64,000 nt of DNA from Klebsiella sp. RIT-PI-d (GTDB lineage Bacteria; Pseudomonadota; Gammaproteobacteria; Enterobacterales; Enterobacteriaceae), in NCBI RefSeq assembly GCF_001187865.1, contig NZ_LGIT01000009.1, forward strand, positions 1,860,001-1,924,000, read 5' to 3'. Position numbers and translations under genes: made by a program. Below, in pieces: positions 53,267 to 62,000 of the stretch; position 1 is the first letter of the stretch; each line of letters opens with the position of its first letter. The notes beneath the pieces are model-generated. The model searched no databases, had not been told where the DNA came from, and saw nothing but the letters and a program-made list of their open reading frames with translations.

Positions 53267-53881
53267 ATGTCACTGAGTATGTTCGCCGCCTTCTGGGCTG
53301 TTTCCGTGCTTTTCGTAATCACGCCCGGTGCCGACTGGGCTTACGCCATTTCAGCCGGCATCCGGGGACGCCGGGTTGTGCCGGCGGTTGCCGGCATGCT
53401 GAGCGGCCATCTTGTTGCAACGCTCATAGTGGCAGCGGGTGTCGGCTCAGTCATTGCAGGTAGGCCGGGCGTACTGACGCTCCTAACCGTAGCCGGTTCG
53501 TCCTATCTGCTCTGGCTCGGCCTCGGCATGTTGCGCCATCCTACAGCGCCGGCGGCGGGACAGAATGATGATTCAGGCTCGCCACTGAAATGGGCGCTCA
53601 AGGGCTTTTGCATCAGCGGGCTTAATCCGAAGGTTTTTTTGCTGTTTCTTGCCCTGCTGCCCCAGTTCACTGACGTCCACGCTGCCTGGCCGCTTCCACT
53701 CCAGATGATCGCGCTGGGGCTGGTGCATTTGATTAGCTGCGGCGTGGTCTACCTGCTTGTGGGGTATGGCTCCGGCACGGTGCTTGGGACGCGACCGCGC
53801 GCCGCAAAGAATATTAGTCGGATTTCGGGCAGCCTGATGATCATTATTGCGACCCTGCTGCTGGCAGATCAGTTTCTCTGA
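53267..53881 (+). CDS. LysE/RhtB-family amino-acid exporter
   Basis: A 204-residue membrane protein with about six helices. The N-terminal FVITPGADWAYAISAG is the LysE/RhtB signature (TPGP-type variant) and GFCISGLNPKVFLLFLALLP the second family block. It would export an amino acid or analogue; the substrate is unknown. ATG 53267 has AAGGA before it. The Lrp-type regulator is divergent, and a panB homologue follows in the same direction. Confidence 0.87.
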   Translation: MSLSMFAAFWAVSVLFVITPGADWAYAISAGIRGRRVVPAVAGMLSGHLVATLIVAAGVGSVIAGRPGVLTLLTVAGSSYLLWLGLGMLRHPTAPAAGQNDDSGSPLKWALKGFCISGLNPKVFLLFLALLPQFTDVHAAWPLPLQMIALGLVHLISCGVVYLLVGYGSGTVLGTRPRAAKNISRISGSLMIIIATLLLADQFL

Positions 53882-53898
53882 CGCATGACCATAGAAGC

Positions 53899-54033
53899 CT
53901 ATAACAACACATCATGCAGCAGGAACCCTATGAATACACTCAACGTCGGCCCGAGCTTTAGTGTTTCTTGCAGACCGAGCAATACAATTAGCATTGCGAA
54001 AGCTGGTATCATCGCCCCCGCAACATTCTTCAT
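53899..54033 (-). CDS. Possible small membrane protein (44 aa)
   Basis: A minus-strand frame of 44 codons gives a very hydrophobic product (start [20 protein letters not shown], end [11 protein letters not shown]) with two likely helices. It occupies the gap between the exporter and panB. The ribosome site is weak (AGG, 4 bases). The plus strand of the same stretch also codes for a 39-residue frame (53930-54049) behind AGGA. At most one is likely real. Confidence 0.3.
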   Translation of the reverse strand: MKNVAGAMIPAFAMLIVLLGLQETLKLGPTLSVFIGFLLHDVLL

Positions 54034-54060
54034 CAACCTAACGAATTAGCAGAGAACACC

Positions 54061-54861
54061 ATGTCATCAGTCACACTGACACATCTGAAAAACCTCAAGC
54101 AGCGCGGCGAGAAAATCACCATGCTCACCTGCTACGACGCCACGTTTGCACACGAGCTGAGCACGGCAGGCGTTGAGATGCTTCTTATCGGCGATACACT
54201 GGGAATGATCCTGCAGGGCCATGACAGCACCCTGCCGGTCAGGCTGGAAGATATGGTTTATCACACGGCCTGCGTGAAGCGCGGAAACAACGGCGGCTTC
54301 ATCATAGCCGACCTTTCATTCATGACCTGTTCTTCGCCTGAGCAGGCACTGCACAGCTCCGCGCAGTTAATGCAGGCCGGTGCACAGATGGTCAAGATTG
54401 AAGGTGGAGAGTGGCTGTGCGACACAGTGCATCAGCTGACGCGTAACGGTATACCAGTTTGCGCCCATATTGGACTCACCCCTCAGTCGGTTAACGTCTT
54501 TGGCGGTTTTAAAGTGCAGGGACGTGACAGCCATCAGGCGGCCGCACTGGTCGACACCGCGAAAAAGCTTGAAGAAGCCGGCGCGGCAATGGTGTTGGTT
54601 GAAGCCGTCCCCGCCTCGCTGGGCAGAGCGCTGAGCGGGGCTGTGTCCGTACCAGTCATCGGCATCGGCGCTGGTCCGGATACAGATGGACAGGTTTTAG
54701 TGCTGCACGACATGCTCGGCCTGAGCATAACCGGCAGGGCCCCGAAATTCGTCAAAAACTTTATGAAAGGACAGCACGACATTCAGGGCGCGTTAAAAAG
54801 TTACATTGCCGCCGTCAAAGACGGCAGCTTCCCGTCGGCGGAGCACTGCTACTCAGAATAA
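54061..54861 (+). CDS. panB: 3-methyl-2-oxobutanoate hydroxymethyltransferase, second PanB-type enzyme
   Basis: A 266-residue PanB family TIM-barrel enzyme, clearly diverged from the E. coli housekeeping PanB. Metal ligands Asp45 (GDTLG), Asp84 (ADLSFM) and Glu114 (KIEGGEW) and catalytic Glu181 (EAVPASL) are all at the E. coli positions, so it should be active. The reaction hydroxymethylates alpha-ketoisovalerate (the valine keto acid) to ketopantoate using methylenetetrahydrofolate. No panC or panD is nearby; instead it follows an amino-acid exporter and its regulator. It ends at a long hairpin. Confidence 0.85.
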   Translation: MSSVTLTHLKNLKQRGEKITMLTCYDATFAHELSTAGVEMLLIGDTLGMILQGHDSTLPVRLEDMVYHTACVKRGNNGGFIIADLSFMTCSSPEQALHSSAQLMQAGAQMVKIEGGEWLCDTVHQLTRNGIPVCAHIGLTPQSVNVFGGFKVQGRDSHQAAALVDTAKKLEEAGAAMVLVEAVPASLGRALSGAVSVPVIGIGAGPDTDGQVLVLHDMLGLSITGRAPKFVKNFMKGQHDIQGALKSYIAAVKDGSFPSAEHCYSE

Positions 54862-55155
54862 GTTACAGATGCAGCCGTTTATATTAACGGTTGCATCTGT
54901 AATCTGGCTAAAGAGACTAATCATCGACGTCCGCTTCTCGCTCATAGCGGAACAAAGCCCTGCATAAGCAGGGCCAAAATCAATCATCCGGGAGTTATAA
55001 TAACCCATTTCACGAATAATCATTTCGCCCTTACGAGCGGTAAATTCGTCCACCGCATCGTATAGCAGGGTGACAACATCTCCCGCTTCATCTTCCATGA
55101 CTGCTGTATGCCCTGCCCGGCAAAAAACAGCGTTCCCCTTGATTGAGGATAGCAT
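54853..55155 (-). CDS. Unknown protein, second copy of the paralogous pair
   Basis: A 100-residue frame containing [18 protein letters not shown] and [20 protein letters not shown]. Part of it is paralogous to the fragment at 52262-52471 (about 78 percent at DNA level over 81 bases). No domain recognised. The last codons overlap the panB end and its hairpin, and the start (55155) has no strong ribosome site, so exact limits are uncertain; it may be a 3' remnant of a longer gene. Confidence 0.45.
   Translation of the reverse strand: MLSSIKGNAVFCRAGHTAVMEDEAGDVVTLLYDAVDEFTARKGEMIIREMGYYNSRMIDFGPAYAGLCSAMSEKRTSMISLFSQITDATVNINGCICNLF
54863..54902 (+). terminator. Long hairpin after panB, without T-run
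   Basis: TTACAGATGCA ... TGCATCTGTAA with inner CCGTT / AACGG gives a nearly perfect 17-bp stem around the loop TATATT, starting two bases after the panB stop. No T-run follows, so it may be a weak or Rho-assisted terminator, or a palindrome with another role. Confidence 0.5.
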
Positions 55156-55571
55156 TACATCAAATCGTTATAATTACAGTACTCAATGGACAACAATGAT
55201 CATCATGAGAAATTTCGTGAGTTATTTTATTCTTTCCATGCATACACATGATATCATTGCCTAAGAACTGGCACAGAAGACGAATGATAGATAGCATTCT
55301 AATCATCCCTTTTCATTATGCCAACTCAAAAAAATCCATACGGTAACATTGTTGCTGACAAAACTTTTCAATGAACCCCATAAGAATAAAACCCTACAAA
55401 ACAAAGAGACAAAAATTAAAACTCGTCAAATATTTTTATTTTAACAAATAACCTAAATTAAAGTATCTTTCCTACCATTTAAAGCGCATTGTATCAAAAC
55501 GATAGAACTTCTTTTCGTAAGCCCACAGCTTATTTTTTACTGAAATAATTACAAAAGGGTCATACATTAAT
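55156..55571. other. AT-rich non-coding region before the YmgB-like cluster
   Basis: 416 bases without a convincing gene. The composition is much richer in A/T than the backbone. It probably holds promoters for the small genes to the right; no individual site was delimited. Confidence 0.55.
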
Positions 55572-55679
55572 ATGTTTATAATTTTAATACCTCTAATTGG
55601 GGTGATTGCTTTCACCATAATAGCACTGGCTTTGATGCGCCTGGGAATCGCTATTTCTAATAATCAAGATGATTATTAA
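55572..55679 (+). CDS. Possible small membrane protein (35 aa)
   Basis: ATG 55572 opens a 35-codon frame giving a single hydrophobic helix followed by a polar tail (start MFIILIPLIGVIAFTIIALA, end NNQDDY). Its stop lies 23 bases before the next start. The ribosome site is weak. The sharp helix-plus-charged-tail layout resembles known tiny enterobacterial membrane proteins, but no named family is recognised. Confidence 0.5.
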   Translation: MFIILIPLIGVIAFTIIALALMRLGIAISNNQDDY

Positions 55680-55701
55680 CAACAGGTTGCAGATAAATAA
55701 A

Positions 55702-55935
55702 ATGAACTCTGAAGACACTCTTGATTGGTTTCCAAGCCAATTACCACATGTTAAACTTGCTATTGGTGAGGCAGTGCTGGTAATTGCCCGTCAGGGAAGG
55801 CCTATAAATGCCAGAACATTGCTTGAATACTTACAGGTAACGAAACAAAATCTAAAAAGGAGAGATAATAAAATTGCAATACAAACTGCAATCGACCTAC
55901 TCTCCGAAAATCAAAAAACGTTTGGTAAGGTTTGA
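55702..55935 (+). CDS. YmgB/AriR/YcgZ-family small protein
   Basis: A 77-residue protein (88 if the earlier ATG at 55669 is used; neither has a strong ribosome site). The core AIGEAVLVIARQGRPINART followed by DLLSEN resembles E. coli YcgZ (TLGEIVTEILKDGRNLSRKS). Members of this family are small helical connector or biofilm/acid-response regulators such as AriR. It ends at a strong terminator. Confidence 0.6.
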   Translation: MNSEDTLDWFPSQLPHVKLAIGEAVLVIARQGRPINARTLLEYLQVTKQNLKRRDNKIAIQTAIDLLSENQKTFGKV

Positions 55936-55975
55936 AAATCATATGTTAAGCTTTCTACGAAACATATGATTTTTT
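55935..55975 (+). terminator. Intrinsic terminator after the first YmgB-like gene
   Basis: AAAATCATATGTT / AACATATGATTTT: a 13-bp perfect stem with a 13-base loop, followed by T's. It also separates the gene from the convergent second YmgB-like gene. Confidence 0.8.
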
Positions 55976-55987
55976 ACCAACCCTCAA

Positions 55988-56209
55988 CTACTCACTTGTT
56001 TTTTCAGACAAAACACGTATTACAGCCTCGTAATACCCGTCTTCAAGTTTATTATCTCGCTGCCTTCTTTCTTCAGAAAGACGATTAACTATGCATGCTA
56101 TAGTTACAGGCTCATTTTGACGATGCAGGTTAAAAACTGCGTCCCCAAGAATAGTACACAATACTGCATAATGCTCTTCTGGGTTAAATGCATCAAAATC
56201 ATTACTCAT
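55988..56209 (-). CDS. YmgB/AriR/YcgZ-family small protein, second paralogue
   Basis: A 73-residue protein with core ILGDAVFNLHRQNEPVTIAC and a C-terminal VIRVLSEKTS, paralogous to the neighbours. ATG 56209 was chosen because GAGGAG stands six bases upstream; the frame opens six codons earlier. It is convergent with the first copy and divergent from the third. Confidence 0.6.
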   Translation of the reverse strand: MSNDFDAFNPEEHYAVLCTILGDAVFNLHRQNEPVTIACIVNRLSEERRQRDNKLEDGYYEAVIRVLSEKTSE

Positions 56210-56571
56210 TTTAAACTCCTCTTTCATTGTAAACTTAAATTTAGTATAAATTCAGAAAAAAACAACTTATCGATTACTACGGCCATTACCCTCTTTAACC
56301 ATATATTTTAGCTGTTATATATGCACTTATGAAACATGATCTAAAAAGACCTGGTCAAATAGCAATTTAACTAAGCTTTTTTCAATGCGCATTTGAATTC
56401 CCTGATAAAAGCGTTACACTAGGAAGACCTGCCAGGCTTTCGAAATGTCGTGAGTATATCAGATGTCTATACAGGCATCCTGACAGCCCTTAAGTTAAGC
56501 CGCAGACAGAATTTTTTCTGCCCAAACTTTATTCGTGAGCTAACCCTCAAAATTACTAATAAGTAGCTGTT
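56210..56571. other. Non-coding region between YmgB-like genes
   Basis: 362 AT-rich bases separating the divergent second and third YmgB-like genes; it should hold both promoters. No operator or RNA gene could be delimited. Confidence 0.5.
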
Positions 56572-56856
56572 ATGTATAGAGAAGATGAGAAACTGACTGA
56601 TATTATTCTTGGCGAAGCTGTCATAAAAATACTGGATTCTGACGCACAGGTAAGTTTTGAAAGCCTCCTTACTGAACTCGAGTCAATGATGATGGCTGAA
56701 AGAAATATCGTAAGAAAAAAAGCAATTCTTTCAGCCATTAATTTGGTTAAAGCTAATCTTAAAAAATTTGAATCAGCTACACCAGGAAGGATAAATACTG
56801 GGAGGGAGATTTTATTTTTTTCCAGGTATATCCCCATGAACATACCAGAAAGATAA
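56572..56856 (+). CDS. YmgB/AriR/YcgZ-family small protein, third paralogue
   Basis: A 94-residue protein with core ILGEAVIKILDSDAQVSFES and AILSAINLVKANL, paralogous to the two others, plus an extra C-terminal tail (FSRYIPMNIPER). It is convergent with the prophage tail-fibre gene. The ribosome site is weak (AATAAGTAG region). Confidence 0.6.
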   Translation: MYREDEKLTDIILGEAVIKILDSDAQVSFESLLTELESMMMAERNIVRKKAILSAINLVKANLKKFESATPGRINTGREILFFSRYIPMNIPER

Positions 56857-56947
56857 TTAATTTTTGAATTGAAATGTTCAGTTAACCAGGGATGGTTGGA
56901 TATTTTTGGCTGTTTAATTATAAAGCTAAGGTAAATAATCAACAGAC

Positions 56948-58084
56948 TCATTGCCTAGAAACTAGTTTAGCTTTCAAATCATTAACCATGTTTTGCAGGG
57001 CAGTTATCTGATCCTGCTGGGCCTGCATTGCCATTGTCATTTTTGCAATCATAGCAATCGAATCCAGTGTGTACGCTTTTAGTGGGTCCGGCTCATCGTC
57101 TTCCTCCAGCCCCTGCCCTGAAACACACTCCGGACTAACATCTTTCAAATCGTTGGCGATAAAACCCAACATTTCAGGCGACTCAGGAATAACATCACCA
57201 CGTGCTTTCATTTTGAATGTCGCTGTAGCCCAGCGCATTACCTCATCCAGCGCCACCAGCCTGTCATCCAGCGGAGTGTAAACAATATCTTTTTTCAGTC
57301 CCCGGTCTGACGTTTTTGTGGTATTCAAGGACCCTACCGCCTCATTGTCTACGTAGAGGTTCATCTTTGAACCATCCCAGCCGTAGCAGTACAGGTTATT
57401 CCCGCTGGCGCTGCCGAGTCCCATGTGGGACCTGAATCCTCTGACAGCATCCAGGGTTTGCGGCAGGAACAGGCCATTACCGCTCCATGCACAGACGTCA
57501 GTATTACCTCCGACGGTAAGAATGAACGTATTGTCATCCCCGGCTTTCAGAATCACCTTGTCTTTTTTCAGATGCATTACACCTGGCATAGCAACCTTTC
57601 CCAAAAATTCCGGGTCGCTGGTAAAGGCCAGTTTTTGCCAGACAGTCCATGATGAAATGCCACTTGCATTGGCGATGCCGGTCCTCACATAACAATTATT
57701 ATTGTTATGGGGAAAATACATCTGAGTACAACCAGCGGCATTATTTGTTGCATTCTGCATCACCAACAAAGAACCCGCAATTTGCTCTGGATAGTTACGG
57801 CTTGCGATGGCGTTAGACGTCGCGCCTTGCGTCCAGAAACCGTCTAAGGTGCCGTTAATTTCATTAAGATTGTTTACTCCTAAACTACCCCGCTTTTTCA
57901 TATTGTCGACTGTGGCCGCCATCATCTTTGCCCACGTTGCCGCTGTAAAAGTTGAGCTGTCGGCGCGGGTAATGGTCACGTCGCCATTACCGTTAAACAG
58001 CTTGTCCAGATTCTGAATATCAAGCTGGGCAAGCTGAAGAATTTTTGTCAGCGATGCGGCCAGGTCGTCTGATATGGTAGCCAT
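56948..58084 (-). CDS. Phage tail fibre with C-terminal S74 intramolecular chaperone
   Basis: A 378-residue protein: an N-terminal attachment segment, a central fibre region, and a C-terminal peptidase_S74 chaperone beginning near Ser259. The self-cleavage pair Ser259/Lys264 stands in SDRGLKKDI, and the end (TMAMQAQQDQITALQNMVND) is the expected trimeric coiled coil. Such domains fold the trimer and cut themselves off. It is the last gene of the prophage tail block, 14 bases after the 320-residue protein. Confidence 0.85.
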   Translation of the reverse strand: MATISDDLAASLTKILQLAQLDIQNLDKLFNGNGDVTITRADSSTFTAATWAKMMAATVDNMKKRGSLGVNNLNEINGTLDGFWTQGATSNAIASRNYPEQIAGSLLVMQNATNNAAGCTQMYFPHNNNNCYVRTGIANASGISSWTVWQKLAFTSDPEFLGKVAMPGVMHLKKDKVILKAGDDNTFILTVGGNTDVCAWSGNGLFLPQTLDAVRGFRSHMGLGSASGNNLYCYGWDGSKMNLYVDNEAVGSLNTTKTSDRGLKKDIVYTPLDDRLVALDEVMRWATATFKMKARGDVIPESPEMLGFIANDLKDVSPECVSGQGLEEDDEPDPLKAYTLDSIAMIAKMTMAMQAQQDQITALQNMVNDLKAKLVSRQ

Positions 58085-58098
58085 AAATTATCCTCGTA

Positions 58099-59061
58099 TT
58101 AAACTCCGAGCGCAGCCCGGTAGTAGTCGTCATAAACGGTGGTTTCGATGTAGCCCGGATAGCCGCCGACCGCCCAGGGCCGGATGCTCTCGCCCTCGCG
58201 GGGGTCGCTGATATAGCGGCTGGAAAAAGTGGCAGCGATGGTTGCGCGCCATCGTCCGTTAACGTACCCGGCGGCGGCGCACTGGCGGTTCTCGTAGCCG
58301 GTCGGATACTGCGGGTCCTGCCTGAGAAACAGATTCGCGCTGACGTTCGACGCCACCGCCAGCGGACTGTCACTGTCGATATCGCCGCCCGGCATCTGCC
58401 GCAGATTCAGCGGCAGGCAGTTGCTGTGCCAGACCATCTGCCCGTCGCGGTACATGTAAAATCCTCCGGCCGGTATATTCAGCAGCATGTCTGAGAACAC
58501 ATAAAGTCGTCCGCCGTAAGGGTTATTCGTCACCCGGATAACGTGGCGGCCATTGCCTGACACCTGCTCCCAGACAATCTGGTCGTACTGATTAATGCTC
58601 ATGTTCAGCGCACGGTGAAAGGCCACCATCCCCTTGTTGAGCGGGACCACTGTTTCAAGGTCCCCCGGCCCTGCCCCGATATCAATAACCTGAACCAGGT
58701 TAAACGGCACGAAGTCAGGGGCCAGCTTTATCGTGCGCTGTCCACCCGGATAGTCGTAATACGAAAATCCGCCGTATCCGGTATCTGCGCCCTGTTTTGG
58801 TACGGCAAAGACCACAATCTTCACCGCGTTCGGCACGTCCCAGGACACCGTATTGCCGGAGACGGTTACGCTGTAATTTCGTGCCTGATAGGTGGTTGCG
58901 GAAAAGTTATTCAGAAGGTAAGCACTGTAGTTCATGCTCTGTGAAGGATAACTCCGGCTGCCGGCACCGGAGGTGTCTATCACATCGATGACGTAGGTGA
59001 ATGACATCGCATTCAATACATCAAACGATGTCCCGTTAATGAACGTCTGAAAGCCTGCCAT
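58099..59061 (-). CDS. Phage tail-associated protein (function unknown)
   Basis: A 320-residue, beta-rich and Tyr/Gly-rich protein (start MAGFQTFINGTSFDVLNAMS). Proteins of this kind sit directly after the J gene in N15/lambdoid-type prophages; I recall no assigned function. Its ATG overlaps the J stop codon by one base, so it is translationally coupled to J. Confidence 0.75.
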   Translation of the reverse strand: MAGFQTFINGTSFDVLNAMSFTYVIDVIDTSGAGSRSYPSQSMNYSAYLLNNFSATTYQARNYSVTVSGNTVSWDVPNAVKIVVFAVPKQGADTGYGGFSYYDYPGGQRTIKLAPDFVPFNLVQVIDIGAGPGDLETVVPLNKGMVAFHRALNMSINQYDQIVWEQVSGNGRHVIRVTNNPYGGRLYVFSDMLLNIPAGGFYMYRDGQMVWHSNCLPLNLRQMPGGDIDSDSPLAVASNVSANLFLRQDPQYPTGYENRQCAAAGYVNGRWRATIAATFSSRYISDPREGESIRPWAVGGYPGYIETTVYDDYYRAALGV

Positions 59062-62000
59062 TATAGTCTTGCTCCAAAAACGGCCGTTGGCCTGCCCTGG
59101 CTGTCGTACCAGACGATGCGGTTATTATCCTGCGCGAAGCGTCCCTGTCCCGGCGTGTTGCCATTAATCTGAATAGTGCCGTTGCGAAAATCAATCTGCA
59201 GGCCACTGCTGCCCGGACTGAAATTGTCAGACGAAATCGTGTCTGCAATTTGCAGGCGTCCGATGGCGCCATTTTTTATCTTGGCGCTGTCGATGGCCGC
59301 ATCCTGAATCATTGCCGTGCGCAGGTACGCGGTCGCGCCACTCACTGCAAACGCCAGTACCCGCCCACCGGCTGCGTTCGGGTTGTAAATCCCGAACGTG
59401 TCGGCATCAATCAGAAACTGAGATGAGCCATTACCGTCGATACCCAGCTGAATACCGGCAATGTAAGAGCGGCCCTGCGCATCCACCTGAACCTTAACGC
59501 CCCATTGCGCCGACAGCTTACCGGACACATCTGCCAGCGTGGAGGACGTCATCTGAATGGCTGCGGCATTATCTCCCACACTGGCCCGCAACGTGCTCAT
59601 CTGCTGGGCCACCGCGCCTGATTCATTCGCGATGGTCACATTCACCTCGTTGATGGAGGCGGTGATTTTCGTGGTGTTAGTGACAATTTCTGCGCGCTGC
59701 TCGTAGAACCCTCTCATCTGTGCAAACCCGGCCTGAGCAATGGATTCAAACGTCTGATTCAGCCCCGATTCCGCGCCCTCCACGCGCGTTTTAAGCAAGT
59801 TCACTGAATCCGTAGTGGCTTTGATATCCTTACCCTGCTGCGTGACCGTTGTGTTGGTTTCCGACAGTGCACTGGCATCTGCCTTCTTACCAAGGCTGGT
59901 ATTAAGAGACTCAAGGCTCTTAGCCTGCGCCGTCAGCGCGTCACCGTTCTGTTTGACTGAAGTCTGAAGCTGCGTAACTACATCTGCTGTTACGGCGTTG
60001 GCCTGTGCATCGGTTATGTCTTCCAGGCGTACATCGTCCACCCACATTGTGCTGCCGGACGTCAGCCAGCTAAACACGGTGAGGCGAATCATCGCATCCG
60101 TCTCCGGTTTGTAGTCAATCGTGAACTGTGTCCAGGTCACTGGCGCATCATTGCCGGATTTAAACGAGACGGATTTGATTTCGGAGTTGGTATCACCGGT
60201 ACGCACGGACAGCTTGGTATTCCCCCATCCGGCGACGGCATCAGCCGCAGAGCATTTGACCATTACTGATGCTCTGTACGTCCTTCCCGCTTTCAGAAGC
60301 AGGCCACCCTGCCAGATTTGCGTGCTCGCCGGACCGCTGAAAGCAAAGCAGCGGCTCCCGATATACGGTGAGGCTGTGACAGTGGTGATGTATGCGGTGA
60401 TGTTTTCCCAGAAATCGGTACCATACTCAGCCCCGCCGTTAATCACCATATTGGTGGCATCAGAGACGGCATCTTTCAGGGATGATCTGAGCGCCGTTGT
60501 TGCAGAGGCATTAGCTTCAGTATTCTTCTCAACCTCAGTAAGCCTTTTTCCCTGGTTGCTGACGTCGGTACTCAGCTTCTGCACGGCGCTGGCGTCGGCT
60601 TTATCGCCCACGATGTTGGCCAGCCCGGTAATGGCATCCTGCTGGCTTTTTATATCACCTTCCGTAACCGTCACGCGCTGGCTGAGCTGGCTCAGTGCCT
60701 GCTGGCTGGCTTTTCCGCCCACATCCGTTTTCAGTTGGGTGATGGCATCCGCCTGCGTGCTGATATCTTTACCCTGCTGCGTCACTTTCGCGTCAAGCGC
60801 GGTGGTGGCCGAGGCGTTAGCATTAGCAATCGCCGATGCGCCTGCGCCGAGGCCGATCATGGTGCCGTTAACGAACTCAATCGCAGTCGACACCCGCGCA
60901 TCCGCCGCACCTGCCACCGGGCTGACCAGTTCCTGCCCGTTGCCCTTCCCGATGCCTTTACAGCCCAGCAGAATGTACGCGCTGCGGGAAACCATCTGGT
61001 TCATCGCCTCCCGGCTCCCGCCCAGGCTTTCTATCGCATCATAGATACGCGATTTACTGCCGTTCGGTTCATCATACGTGGTGACGGCCACGTAGGTGCC
61101 GCTGGGCATCGCCGCCACTGCATCGTTAAATGCTCCCGAAGCGGCCACGCCGCTGCCGTACAAATCGTAGTTAGTCCGGGTTAACGTCGTTGAACCGTCG
61201 GCATTTGTGGAGAAAACAACGAGCATGTAGGACCGTGCCGGCGTGGCGACTTTCGTACCATCCTCTTTGAAAATACCCGCCGCCGTAATGCCGCCCGTGC
61301 CGCCGCTGCCGACCGACACAGCCCGAAAGACGGTACGCCGTCCGATACTGGCCTGCACCTGCGTCAGCGCGGTACCCTGCGCGTCCACGGTATCGCCGAT
61401 GGCTTTCACTTTGCCGTCAAGCGTGGTCAGCGCACCGGCGTCGGCTTTTGTCTCAATGGCTTTTGCGTCAGTAATATCCATGACGCGAACAAAATCGACA
61501 TCCATCGACCCGGCCCCGAGGTAAGAGCCAATGCTGATCCTGACCTGAATGTCCGAGGTGGCAGGGGTATAGTCAAACGACCGTTCAACCCACGACACCG
61601 GAAGCGGGTTTTCACCCCGGCCAAAAGGAACCGACGCGATGTGATCGTTGGTGGCATCATTGCGAATGGCCAGCTTCGTATTCCCGGTACCGAGATCGAC
61701 CGCATCCGCAGAGAACCGGCATACAGCCGACACCCGGTAAGTGCGCCCCTTCAGCAGCAGGATATTTTTCTGGATCAGGGACGACGTGCCGTTGAATGCA
61801 GAAAACCGGAGAAACCTGTTACCGCTGAACGCCCCGCCACTGATAATGCTCTGGTACTGGCGGTTGGCCGCGTCATCCCAGAAATCAAAATCAGACTCAA
61901 ACGATCCGTTGGTCAGCATGTTATCGGCTTCGATATTGCTGTACTTAAGCGCCGCGCTGATGTTCGTAATGGCATTACCTTGCGCCGTCTGCCCATCGGT

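Noticed and set aside
53128-53463. 111-residue frame overlapping the exporter start
   Set aside because: It is in another frame of the LysE-type exporter, which has the family signature and a ribosome site.
55070-55264. 64-residue plus-strand frame over the second unknown paralogue
   Set aside because: The minus-strand frame is supported by paralogy with 52262-52471; the plus frame is its shadow.
60121-61044. 307-residue plus-strand frame opposite J
   Set aside because: It lies fully antisense to well-supported J coding sequence, and its low-complexity Ser/Ala/Pro/Leu-rich composition is what the reverse of the J repeats gives.
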